Below, in pieces: positions 41,776-53,534 of a stretch of DNA of 64,000 nucleotides; the first letter of the stretch is position 1, and each line of letters opens with the position of its first letter. The notes below the pieces were generated by a model. It worked only from the letters and a program-made list of their open reading frames with translations. It made no database searches and was not told the DNA's origin. This DNA comes from Isoetes taiwanensis (taxonomy: Eukaryota > Streptophyta > Lycopodiopsida > Isoetales > Isoetaceae). The translations under genes and the position numbers were made by a program. Location: NCBI GenBank assembly GCA_021234155.1, contig JAJEKV010000014.1, forward strand, positions 12,129,836 to 12,193,835, read 5' to 3'.

Positions 41776-42628
41776 AAGCGTAGAAGTTTGTAGTAGATTT
41801 AAAGTAGTTATATCAGTTTGACTTTTGAGCATCTTTATTCCAGCAGGCTAGATCAGTTTGATTTTGAGCACACTACTCTAATATGATTGGTTTCATGTTT
41901 TCTAGGATGACCTGACCAGACAAAGTATACATGATTTCAAGAACAGGACTGATGCTACTAATTACCAAGTGTCATATGCAGGAGCACCCTTCCTCCATTT
42001 TCTCATCTGTTTTAAATAGTTCTACCATCCACTCAGCCCCTTATTCCTCTTTCATACCTCTACCAGCACTCTGCAAAGTCACCTTCACCATCATAGTAGA
42101 CTTGCAAGTAATTGAGACTAATTGGTTTGTGTGTTTCCATGACAGGTGCACTCTTGTTCCATCTTTCTCATCTGTCACATTTAGTCCTACCTACCATTTA
42201 AAACCTCTCATTCTTGTTTTCATTCCCAAGCACTCTGCAATTCATCTTTACCATCATAGCAGAGCTGCAACCTTTGAAGATCAAGGAAGGAGCATACATT
42301 TTCTTGTTTTGGCGAGGCCTCAAGCACTTGCACACTCACTTCATCTCCAGTTCATCACCACCTCACCATATCCACACTCACTTTCTTTTCACTCACCTCA
42401 TTCCATTCACAATCATTCCACCACCCTTTTGTCATACTCACATTCATTTCTACCTTTTTTATCCATATTATTCCCTCACCACATTCATACTCACTTCACC
42501 CACACTTGCATTTCACACTCTCATATCTCTATTTGGACACCTTGGCACAAAATTGAAGACCCCTCTAGTTATTCATTTTTTGACATCACATGGCTGAGGG
42601 GACCAGCATTTTTCTTGTTTTGGCGAGA
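41776..42628 (+). other. P 3' noncoding region
   Basis: It holds the diverged direct repeat also seen in F (units near 41975-42110 and 42144-42275), an upstream T-rich motif (42298-42316), CACTCAC-rich DNA, the GGCTG...CAGCA hairpin (42592-42608) and the LTR-proximal T-rich motif (42608-42628). No gene is supported. Confidence 0.72.
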
Positions 42629-43300
42629 TGTTGCCCCCAAAAGGGCAACATGCTAATTGTGGTCTATGCATTCAAACTAGGTCAATTTATCTTAAGAGAT
42701 TAGGTCAAAGTTTGGAAGAATCTTGGTATTCAACATTGATGTGGAGGTCAAAAGGAATTCATTCTTCAAGTTAACAAGTGTTCAAGGTTCAAGGCTCACA
42801 TGAGGTACTTTATTTGAGGTCAAAATGCTTAGTCAAAGAATATGCTCTAGAAGATTCTGGGTTATGAAGTTTGGAAGACATTGCTTGAAGTTTGGAAGTT
42901 GAAGTTTGGAAGATTCCCTTATATGGTCCATCCTTGTCATTTTGTTTTTTGCTTAGCCAATTTTCCTTCTTACATCCCCAACTTATTTCATTACCATTAT
43001 TTGTTAATCTTTCCATGACATCTTCCTTATTCATTCTTCATGTCCACTTTTGCACCATTACTCTCCACCTTTGCTTTTTCCTTGCCATAAACACTTACTC
43101 CAACCTTTGCTTAGTCATGGACCTTTTTTTACACCCATACCTCCATCCACATGAGCCCTTGTTGCCCCCATGGCTAACCTCTATTTTTCAACCTCTTGTC
43201 TTATGGTTACACCCTTATTGGTTCCCAACTCCCTCAAATTGGTCTCATGGCCTTGCAAACTTCAAATTAGGGCATGGGTGCTTGATACCATGGTCTAGGC
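42629..43300 (+). repeat. P 3' LTR, first 672 bp
   Basis: Matches 34420-35085 closely, then stops at TAGGC, where E begins. TAGGC (43296-43300) is the presumed E target site. Confidence 0.88.
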
Positions 43301-45035
43301 TGTTGATGGCAAACCTGGCTAAACCACCAACCTCAGGTCAAAGAAGTAATAATCTTGGCCTAGGACCTCCAGATCACTTGAGGTGATCACTCTGTCTTTG
43401 GAATATCGTGTTTAGACCTCCGGAAAACAAGATTTCACTAGTTTCCCCTAAAGCCAAAAAGCTAGTCTTGTTCTAACAGTACGTAAAACCAATGCACTCG
43501 ACATTTTGAACCCAAGTAAGCATAGCATGCATGTGAAAGTCTATGCAAAGAATCTCCACAGTTGGTGAGGAATATTGATTCTTGACTAAGTCAGAAACTA
43601 GTCAATGGTTGGGCGATTGCACTAAATTTTGCCAAATGAAAACGATGATGAATTTTTGATCTAACTAAATTTTGACAGTGAACACGGGACCTGCACAATA
43701 AGTGCATGCTATTTCCAAGGTCAAAAATTCAGTGTGTGATTTAAAAACATGTCTAAGCATCTAATATCTATAGAAAGAATGAGGCAGACTTTGAAACATT
43801 AGGAGATTGATCTTCCCCTTTTTTTACTTTTTAACTTTTCCTTTCCCAAACGATTGTACTAAATGCAACTAGAGCCTCGGATGCAACCAGATACAGATAT
43901 ATGTAGTTTTTCTTTTATTTTTCAAGTTAATTCAGATACAAATGCTACAAATGATATTTTCCAAGGTTTGATTTTCATTCAAACTGGAATCGAGTCATCA
44001 CATTTGATATCATGTTAATGATCAAGATGATCAATCAACGGGACATCTCTAAAACACACAAATCATGAATTTTTGGATACAAATTGATCATAATATGCCT
44101 CAAGACTGATTTCTTAAAGGCGGGAGGATCTCTCAAACATCAATTCGACTTCACTCTTGGGGTATTTAGATCTTCGAATCGCTTAAAAGCCCACAAATTT
44201 CTCGTCGAACAAATCCCCTTTTTAAAATCTACGTTTCCCACGGATCTTGGCAAATTGAGTCTTGGCTATGATTTGGGTGGGTTTAGGTGTTTCTTTATTG
44301 TGCAGCGGAGGACAAAATGGTTAGCCAATGCAATGATTGCTTAGTTCGATCGAAGAAAAACAGGTTCTTGGCAAGTTAGATTTTAGGGTTGGAGTTTTTT
44401 CTCAAGAACAATTATCCCAAAAGGTGGGAATGAAAAAAGTCGACCAAGGTATAAATAGAGATCCATTTTCTTGTTTATTGATTACGTGGTCTCCTCCCCG
44501 CCAAGCTTCATTTCGTGTTTCGACTTGGCATGCCAGGGGACGCCACTTGGAGGAAGGATGAGAGGGTAGATAGATGGGGTAGATGTAGGTAGGTTTTGCC
44601 ATTTTTACAATGGTAGCGTTTCCCAAAGGAAGCCATTTAGAATGTCAATATAAACTCTTTTTTGAAAAATGTTTGTGCCAGGTGGCATGATTTCATGAGG
44701 GCTACCAGGTGGTATCATCAAATTTTCGAATGCAATACTTTGATTTTTTTGTGGGAAAAATAAATGGAGTGACTAGGCATGGGACTTGGCAAAAATGATG
44801 ATGATGTGGCACTTAAGGGTTGGCAACCATTTTTTCCCCTAGTCAAAATGATTTTTTTGGCAATAGGTTTAGAATGAGGTGGCAAGGAGGAAGAACAAGG
44901 CTAATAGGCTCATTTTCCAAGCATTTCAATCTTATGGTTGACCAACTTTTTGGGTTTGGTCAAAACTTGCCTAGTCATCATTTGATGATGTAAAGTGATG
45001 TGGTGATGTAGAATGATGTAATGATGTTGAGTGAT
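43301..45035 (-). repeat. E 3' LTR, outer part
   Basis: 1735 bp; its first kilobase matches 63015-64000. It contains the PBS echo TGGAGGTCCTA (43371-43361, minus) and the U5 hairpin (43372-43388). Near Q it has a short GATGTGGTGATGTAGAATGAT-like repeat. A plus-strand TATAAATAG lies near 44451, antisense to E. Confidence 0.87.
45031..45035. repeat. Target site duplication GTGAT, left copy (element Q)
   Basis: Repeated at 56013-56017. Confidence 0.9.
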
Positions 45036-45056
45036 TGCTGCCATGCTATGGCAGCA
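45036..45056 (+). repeat. Q LTR 5'-terminal hairpin (9-bp stem)
   Basis: A perfect 9-bp stem with a 3-nt loop starting at LTR base 1. Compared with F, paired bases change together (TGTTG/CAACA to TGCTG/CAGCA). Confidence 0.82.
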
Positions 45057-47434
45057 TGTAAGAGCCAAGCATATATTAGTACTAATCCTATCAGTTTGGT
45101 TCAATTTGCAAGATATTAGGAGAATGCTTCACTAGCATACACTCAAGTTTGAAGAGCAAAGGAAGGACAATTGACTCAAGTCACTCAAGAGATGCAAAAG
45201 GTCAAACAAGCATAGGAAGTATAGAGAAGAAGAGAAAGAAGACCCCTTGAAGAGCATTCCATGGTATGTAATCATTTATGAGCTTGGCATCTTTGGCATT
45301 TTTTTGATTTCCATCCTCATCCACTCCACCATCCCAAATAGCATTGAACCTTGACTCCTTCCTCATACACCTCCCAAAGTCAAACTTGACCTTGAAAGTT
45401 CTTTCTAGTCAAAATACACCTTCATAAAACACCCACTTGCTTCATCATCCACTAGTTCAAGAGAGACTTGACTTAGTCATAACTTTGCTTATGAAGTCAA
45501 CATTCCATGCAACTTGAGCAAAATGTAGAGAGGCTTGCAAAATCCCTAAAGGAAATGCTAAAAATTCAAATATGCCTCAAAGATGCTTCAAAGATGCTCC
45601 ACAAAATTTTTGGCTTCCTAATGAGCACTAGATGTGCCAAGTCCCCTACACCTTACTACACACATCACACCCATCACCATTTCATCCTTTTTTCATCTCA
45701 AACTCTCATTCAAATCAAAATTCATTTCAAAATATCATTGTTGCCACATCACTTTTGACACCTCATCATTCACACACATCATCTCCACATCATTCTAAAA
45801 ATTTGACTAGAGAGAATTTTCAAATTCAAGTGGGCTGACACGTCATCATTCCCATTGGCCATGTCATACTACCTAGCCATGCCATGTGTTTCAAATGCCA
45901 CTTCATCCACTCCCCAAATTTTTCCAAACTCAAAGAGCTCTATGGTGAAAAAGACCCCTAATATTATAGGGCACAAAAGAGATTCCCCTAGAAAAAAATT
46001 TTGAGAAAAGGCCTTATTTTAGGCATGGTATATGTGTTCTAGGGAATCGTGCCATAGGGTGTAAAGGGGTGCAAAATTTTCCTATCTACCCCCTTAGCCT
46101 AATTTCTCTTCCAAGCCAATCCCCTGTTGGCGTGGAGCATCAGGTGTGGGGGGATGGAGGATACCGAATCCCGTGGACACTGCAATAATCGAGGAAGAAA
46201 TCAATTTTTTGGGCCTTATATACTTTGTGCGCTAAATTGAATTGGGCACGTGGGATATTTCTCTTGTTGCCGAGAAACCTAAACACGGAAAATGCCAAGA
46301 TCCGTTCGAGGCGACCTAACAAACCATTAATTCAGCACCTAAACTGCCCAGAATCATTATGATTAATGCCATGAATGCTTAGTGCGGGCTAAAAGACAGA
46401 AGAATTGAAAGAAATGATGAAGATTTCAGCGGGCGATTACATTCTACAAAGGGATTTTTAGCCGCGAAGAGTTCGAGGGCTTGAAGGCAAAGAAGATTTT
46501 TTGGCTTTGAAGAAGGGCCCGGCTTGACAACCTTGAGCTTGATCTGACCTCCTATGTTTACCTTTGATCCGGATTATTGACTTAATTCTCGGATTTTTAT
46601 GTGCACCTATTTGATCTGTGCCCAAGACCCAGAGCTTGGGATGTTATATTGTATCTCCCGAGTGGCCGATTCAATTGAAAATCCGACCTGCGGGCGGTTT
46701 GTTTGAGTTGCTTTGTGATCTTTTCAAAAAGCAAAAAATTATCATAGCTTTATTGTCATAGTGTGAGTATCTAGTGCCCGTGCACATTGCTATTTGTGTT
46801 TTGTCTACGTATCACAAACCCTTAGAAAGTGCAAAAGCCAAATCCACTGCATTGCAATGGAAAGTTGGCATTGTTAGAACATAAGGTATTGCACTGCAGG
46901 TGTGGAGCATGGGAGAGCCAACTGTTTGAACTTCAATCTGTCCAAACAAAGTATGTGGAAGTAGACTGATTAGATACACGCGTGGAGTTGACCCTTACAA
47001 AACATTATCTTTCAAGAACATTTTCTTCTTGAGGTCTTAGGCTAAGAATTATCAAAAGAAAAAATTGGATCCTTTACGGTCGAGGAAAGAATAGTTGGCC
47101 TGGTGTGTGGAGACAAATCTGAGAAAGATAGAGTTGATAGTCCCAAAAATTCATCACCAACATCGAGTTCCAAATATCAGCTCTGTCGGGGATATTGACC
47201 AAAAATTGGCCTGGGTTAGGTGATTTGAATCTCGCCCACCTAGCCTACTCGACCTCATTGAGCTTTTTGCGGTCTGTTGGTGACAAGTGTTGAGAACATC
47301 AAGGAGTGATATCCACACCCATAGCCCCATAGATCACGATTAAAGAGATTTTTGTGGGCCGGACTTTTTTCTTCGGGGAAACACACTCCTAGTGATCTTT
47401 TGTGATTCTTTACGGAACTTTTGCACTTTCGAGT

Positions 47435-47462
47435 GGTTGCCTTAAGCAACCTGGAGGTTCTA
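47435..47462 (+). promoter_or_regulatory. Q U5 hairpin plus PBS echo
   Basis: The GGTTGC/GCAACC stem with CTTAA loop replaces the GATCAC/GTGATC stem of the other families, while the loop and the following TGGAGGTTCTA are kept. The same structure is in the 3' LTR at 55944-55971. Confidence 0.72.
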
Positions 47463-47506
47463 AACCACCGAGGTTGAAGGTTTTGCCAGGAATACCTTCA
47501 ACATTT

Positions 47507-47523
47507 TGGAGGTTTACCGAGAT
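47507..47523 (+). promoter_or_regulatory. Q primer binding site
   Basis: TGGAGGTTTACCGAGAT, 3 nt after the LTR. It lacks one base relative to the F/P site (TTCTACC), which may be a sequence error. Confidence 0.65.
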
Positions 47524-47546
47524 CATCTTCACGGAATCACGGACTC

Positions 47547-48860
47547 ATGGCACCAAGAAGAGTTAATGAGACATCGAGCCCACTTGAGACACGCGGGATA
47601 ATCGAGGAAGCTACTGCTACACCTCTGTCACCATACAAGCAACTGCGGGCATGCCTTATCAATACTTCGAAGTTAAAATGTGCCTACTCAGGTCCACATT
47701 TTTTGATCCGAGCATGAATGCCAACAATTTCCTCAAGACCTTTGAAGAATACTATCAAGAATATGGTCACAAAAAAGGTAAGTTTTTCGAGTTTAAGAAA
47801 TGTTTCAAGAATGATGAGGTAAGGGCTTGGTTAGAATATGTTATAGGTTTAGGCACCAATTCTTGGGAAGAACCGGTAAAAAGTTTCTAGCAAGGTTTGG
47901 AAGAGTCTTGGACCCTCAAGATTTAATATTTGAGTTGCAAACTTTTAGCATCAAACATGGTGAAAGTGTGCGCAGTATGTCGAAAAGATTCAATCACTAT
48001 CTTGTCAAATGCCAAATCAATCATGTTCCTAACCATACATTGCATCTAGTGGCTTCTTTTATCGGGATTGAGCCGAGACCAAGAATACACGTAAAGCTTT
48101 TGAAGATTCAAAAGCAGGAGGGATTTGATACAATACACAAGGCTTTCACCAAAGCTACTGAAATTGCTGATATGATATCATACTTACCGGGATGAAATGC
48201 ACTCACCAAGTGATCCCTTTTTCAGATTATGAGCGAGGGAGTGTATGGGATCAGCACACTTTACTGTCTATGCTATCCAAAAGGAAAAGAAAAAAGGTTA
48301 AGATGGAAGATGATGAGGCTCACTGCAGCGGATGTAAGCGAGAGATCACCAAGGTATCGAGGCATTGGTTGAGGTAACTAAACAACTGCAAAGAGTTGAA
48401 GAACTCAAAATTTGAAAAGAAAACTTACCCCCCATGTGTGCCTTTGCTTTAGAGATACTCATTCTTCGATTATTATTCTTTGGTATAGGCCATGCACTAA
48501 GTGTGGAAAAAGAGGTCATTTGGTAAAGAATGCCCGTATTGTGTGTGAATTTTGTAAGGCTGTAGGACATTACGAGGGATAGATGCAGTGTCAAAAAGAA
48601 TATTTTGCGGACAAGAAAAATCTAAAATTGGTGAACCAAGTGCATCTATAAGGTTTGTGCGAGGGAAGTTGAAGAGCAAGAGGAGATTATGGTACATCCA
48701 CACGGAAGGATGAATAATGCCAAAGAGAAAGAACCCGAAGCCCGAAGAAGTTGAGATTTTTGAAACATAAAGATGTTGAGCAAGCGATTGGCGTGCCTCC
48801 TCCTCCTGCTCAAAAATTTGTCAAGAAGGAAAAAGGCTGTGAGGATTTTTTGAATATTTA
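47547..48860 (+). pseudogene. Q Gag, frame-disrupted
   Basis: ATG at 47547 (MAPRR). Readable pieces: MPYQYFEVKMCLLRSTFFDPSMNANNFLKTFEEYYQEYGHKKG, FLARFGRVLDPQDLIFELQTFSIKHGESV, and HVKLLKIQKQEGFDTIHKAFTKATEI. A knuckle region at about 48430-48600 shows CTKCGKRGH-like and CEFCKAVGHYE-like remnants. At least four frame changes occur. Confidence 0.78.
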
Positions 48861-48879
48861 TTGAAGAATTCTAAAATCG

Positions 48880-49960
48880 TGTAAATTTCTTTGACCACGC
48901 TCAAGATAGCCCCTTCTTACGGAAGAAAGGTGCTCAATCTTACTAAGGAAGATGAGTTTGCCCCGAGAAATCACATTGATGAGCACATGCTCACCCGGGA
49001 AGATAGTGATCACGGAGCTTTCACTTGTGTTGCTAAAATGGAAGGGAAAATATTAACCAAAGTTACGCTAGATGGAGGATCACCCTTGAGCGTGATGCCA
49101 CACCATGTCATGAGGCGTGTGGTCTAGAAGTAGACAAAGAAGGCTCCAATGATCTTGAAATCTTTCTCTAATTCTAAAATCAATCCGAGTGGGAATAGTT
49201 AGCAATGTGCCTATTGATGTTGAAGGAATAATGGTTGCAGACTAACTTTGTGGTGGTTGCTTTTGAAGGAATAGGGGACAAATCAGATATTTATGACTTA
49301 CTTTTGGAAGGAAAGGTGGCTTTTCTTAGTAGATGCTAGGCACATGTGTGGTCAAAGGAGAATGTACCATCTCAAATGGCAAGAAAAAGGTAACATTGTA
49401 TAATAAGATAGGAGAGTTTGAAAGCATGAATTTCATTGAAGAAGAAATGTTGATATCACATCCATGTGGAGAATTTGAACTGGATCTGATGGGGAGTTGG
49501 AGTCTAGCATAAAAATCTCAAAGGAGTTGGCTTCAACCCGGGTTGAGCAATTTTGCTTATTTATGGTTTGATGGTGGTGTTTCCAAAAGGCTTAATGTGG
49601 CATCTTGGCTGCTATTCTCAAGGGCGCCTCAAGCAGGTTCTTGGCTAAAGTAGGAAGAATTCATCCTAATGTCACTTCTAATATGGCGAGAATATAAGGC
49701 ATTGATTAGAGGGCCTTCAAGAGGCAAAAAATCTAAACATCGGGGAATGTGATCATCTTTGGAGACTCTCGGCTCGTGCACGCAGAGGCAAATATCGAGG
49801 AGAATATCAGGCCAAGAATGAGGACATGTTGCAGCTCAAAAGTCAAGCCATCTTTGGAACCGAAGGATTTTTGATACACAGGAACTTCTGCCATGTTCAA
49901 GGGGCGAGAATGGTGAAGCAGACTTCGTTGTCGCGAAGTGTGCTCTTTGGAACATTTAAT
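48880..49960 (+). pseudogene. Q protease and archaeal-type RNase H
   Basis: The protease has LDGGSPLSVMPHHVM (Asp 49071) and a damaged YDLLLG segment near 49300. The aRH retains WFDGGVSKRLNVAS (Asp 49570) and the E-Y-K-A-L segment with Glu near 49690, then a scrambled GDSRL and PREG/GEADF region up to 49925. It again lies between PR and RT. Confidence 0.78.
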
Positions 49961-51070
49961 TTGAGGGAGCAATTCAAGAGGAGGAACTTGAGAGAAGAGA
50001 TGCTGCAGCAGCTATACCCCATCCTAGTAATCAATGCAAGTGAAGACAAGCGGGTAAAAGGGAAGTCAAAGGTCAATAAGAAGGGTCTAGATAGGGTGTT
50101 ATATGTTGGAGATTTGTTGGAAGAAGAGGATAATGCTTTGGTTACCAAATTTTTTGATGATTGGAAGGATGTCTTTGCTTGGGATTATGATGAGCTGGTG
50201 GGAATTGACAAAAACATTTGTGAATTTGAAATTAAAATAAAGGGAGGTATGAAACCTGTCATACAAAAGCTAAGAAGAATCAATGCTTCTCTATTAGGTC
50301 TAATCAAGGAAGAATTATACAAAATGAAAGATCGAGGTGTGATTCTTGAAATCGTGAACCAAAGTGGCTATCTTGCATTGTTCTGTTGAAAAGAAAAACA
50401 AGGCCATTAGGATCTGCATAGACTATAGAGATTTAAACAAAGCTCTTGTCAAAGATTGTTACCCTTTGCCATTTACGGAGGAGGTGTTGCATCTTTGTAG
50501 CGGAGTAAAGAAATTTACTCATTCTTAGATGGCTTTTCGGGTTTTAATCGGATAAGCATCAAGGAAGGTGATCAGCCAAAAACTTCATTTATCACACCTT
50601 GGGGAACATTTGCCATGAAAAGAATGCCATTTGGATTGATGAGCGCTTACGCAACATTCAAAGAGCCATGGATGCAATTTTTAAAAAGAAATGCAGCCTA
50701 ACATTTTTCGTGTATTTTTGGATGATCTTTGTTTGGGAACTTCTCACGGAAAGACATTTTGATATGCTAACCATGTTGTTTGACTTGTGTAGAAAGGGGA
50801 GTGAGTTTGAACCCCAAAAAGTGTGTTTTTATCATCAAAAATTGCTTGGGCATGTAGTGTCTACAGCTGGGGAGTTCAAATATCTGACAGTAAGATTGAA
50901 GCCCTAAGGAGATTGACACCTCCAAAACCCTCAAACAGGGTTAAGAGCTTCATAGGGATGACCAGCTTCTTGAGAATGTATGTCCCTCATTTTCCCACAC
51001 CATAAGCCCAATCTCCAACCTCACAAAGGTTGGGAAGTTCTCAAAAGTGAAAGCAAACACATCCTAGTAG
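49960..51070 (+). pseudogene. Q reverse transcriptase
   Basis: Open at 49826-50389 with CEFEIKIKGGMKPVIQKLRRINASLLGLIKEELYKM. Then come ICIDYRDLNKALVKDCYPLP, SFLDGFSGFN, MPFGLM and a YLDD-type block near 50711-50726 in shifted frames, and RVKSFIGMTSFLRMYVPHF near 50940. Confidence 0.82.
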
Positions 51071-52872
51071 ATTGGGATGAGCAATGCCAAAATTCTTTTG
51101 ACAAAATCATTGATGCCATTTGCAAATCTATCCTGCTGAAACCTCCGATCTAGAGAAGCCCTTCAAAGCTTACATCGGTGTGACAAAGAAAGCAATTGGT
51201 GTGGCAGCATTACAAGGGGATCATGTGATTACTTTTGCAAGCAAAATATGGTGCGATCTTTGAGATTAGATATCCCGGGTTGGAGAAGAGTCAGCGGCCT
51301 ACGATGTTTTTGATAGAAAGGCAAGGACATCTTACGCAAAACAATGGGTGCAAGTGCTCATGAGGCAAAATCCTTTCTCACTCCCTATTTGCAAAGAGCC
51401 AAAGGCCAAATTGTGCAGGTGGGCTTGTAAGATCAAGCTTATGATATTACTATAAAGGTGGTAAAGTTGATCGAGAATCCCAGCTCCTACCTTCCACTTG
51501 TGTTGTTTGAGCATGAAGATCAAGATGGTTTGTGTGTTGATGACAATCTAACAAACTTGATCTCTTGATCACGAGAAAACATTGATTGGCAATTTGACAT
51601 GAAACTATTTGGAAAGCAATGAGTTACCTAAGAACTTGAGTGTCGAGTCAAGAAAGGAGATTTAGGGACAAATGCAAGAAGTTCAGTCTAATGAGGGGAT
51701 CCTATGCAAAGTTGACAAAGGCTGAGGGAGTCTTCTTTGAGATGTGTGGATAAGGAAGAGGCTAGAATGATAATTGAGGCGTGTCATGAGGGGAGTTTGT
51801 GGAGGACACTTCTGCGGCCGGAACCTAACAGCAAAAAGATTTTAAAAGGTCGGGATACTTTTGGCCTACTCTCTTTAAGGATTGTTATGAAGCTATAAAA
51901 TCGCCACAAATGCCAGATTTTTGGCAAAAGAACCTTGCAACCCGGTACCACTTGAAGCGCCATAATTTCCCTGGACCTTTTCAAATGTGGGGAATTTGGA
52001 TTTTATAGGCCCCATAGACCCACCTTCCTCGACTCGGCACCGGTTTATATTAGTTGCCCCGATTACTTTACCAAATGGGAGGCAATTCCTTTGAGAAAAG
52101 CCAATGCCCAAACTCTTGCCAAGGTTTCTACATGAAAATATCGTGCGATTTGGTATCCCTTTCAAAATTGTTTTACGATAGAGGCAACCAATTCATCAAC
52201 CATACAATTGCATTACTTCTATGCCACCTTGAAAGTCAAACACACCAAGAGTTCATCCTATTACCCTTAGGGGAAATGGCGGCCGAGTCAACCAATAAGA
52301 CTCTCAAGTCAATCTGAAGAAGACCATCGGTGTTTTCAAGAAAGGATTGGCATTTGAAACTTCATGATGCACTTTGGGCATACGAACTACCATCAAAGTG
52401 GCTACAAAGCACACCCCTTTCAGTTTAGTGTATGGGATAGAATCGGTGTGCCTATAAATTAGAGCTTCCATCACTCGGACTTGCCTATCGGATAAATTTG
52501 GAAATGGATAATGCTCTAAAAAGGCATTTGTGAGATTGATGCGACTTGAGGAGCATAGATATGAAATTTGAGAATGCAATAATAAGGAAAAAAGCCAAAG
52601 GATATTGCAGCCTTCAAAGCAAGCACATAAATTCTGGGGGAGTCTTGAAAGAAGGAGAGTTAGTGTTAAAAAAGTGGAACAAAGCAAGGGAAGATATGGC
52701 AACAAAATTCGAAAATCTTTGGGAGGGACCATTTGAAGTAATAGGGACAGCTGGCAAGGATTCATATTGGCTGAAGGATATTGCTGATGACAGAGAATTG
52801 ATGAACCCTATCAACATTGTGCACCTAAAAAGGTATTGGCAACAACATGTTGCCCTTGCTCTATTCAACTGA
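51070..52872 (+). pseudogene. Q degenerate RNase H and integrase
   Basis: The RNase H remnant reads KPFKAYIGVTKKAIGVAALQ near 51150, with no catalytic Asp. Integrase is heavily broken from 51650 to 52540, with the finger near 51780-51910, TDYFTKW near 52060 and SSYYP near 52250. The C-terminal domain is intact at 52546-52872: GELVLKKWNKARED, WEGPFEVIGTAGKDSYWLKD, HLKRYWQQHVALALFN and a stop. Confidence 0.82.
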
Positions 52873-53534
52873 AATCTCTGTGGTAAGATGTAGCTAGGTA
52901 TAGTTAATACATATGGTTAAAACTAGATCAGTTAGGCCTGTCTTAGTAAATTTAGTTCTGCTTTAGGGTTATTATTTGTGTGTTAATGAATTTATAAGTG
53001 TTGCTATGCAGATTGTAATCAACTGAAGGAGTGAATTGATACTAATGATCATAGTTCCATGCGGTGCATCGAGCATGTCAATGCGTCACACATCTCTTCC
53101 ATTGCACTACATTGATCTCCATCATCACGGAGTTAGCGACATTGCCTCCACACCGGCAACTCACTCATACTAACAAGCTTTATCTTCACATGCGGTGCAT
53201 TCCCATGTTTATCTCCATCGTCATCGATCAAGAGTTGACCTCATTGCATCGAAACTCCTCCTACATTGCCAATAAATTTCCCAAAGCTCTTTGTCATACC
53301 ACCATCCCGGACTTCTCATAACTAAAGAGATTTATTTTCCATGCAGGTTCATCTGAAAGTAGCATCATATGCACGTTCATAATATCAAATCTATCACCTT
53401 CCAATCCATATGCAGGTCATTGAGTTGCCAACCATATTCTCATATTGGCAACTGGCTGGAGAACATGTCAAGAGTCATCAAGCAGCTAGTCAAAAGGGGC
53501 TGGAAGACCAGCCTTCTCTTTTTGTTTGGCATAA
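52873..53534 (+). other. Q 3' noncoding region with pre-LTR hairpin
   Basis: No gene is seen. It ends with GGCTGG-AAGA-CCAGCC (53498-53513), then a pyrimidine-rich CTTCTCTTTTTGTTTGGCATAA stretch that touches the 3' LTR. There is no polypurine tract at the boundary. Confidence 0.65.

Larger units (their letters stand above)
45036..47503 (+). repeat. Q 5' LTR
   Basis: It starts TGCTGCCAT and ends CCTTCAACA. The terminal hairpin (45036-45056) pairs TGCTGCCAT with ATGGCAGCA around GCT. The U5 hairpin GGTTGC-CTTAA-GCAACC is at 47435-47451, followed by TGGAGGTTCTA (47452-47462). Confidence 0.9.

Noticed and set aside
43301-45035. A long stretch without Gag-Pol, considered as a host single-copy region
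   Set aside because: It matches 63015-64000 and carries the E LTR end, U5 hairpin and PBS echo, so it is the E 3' LTR.
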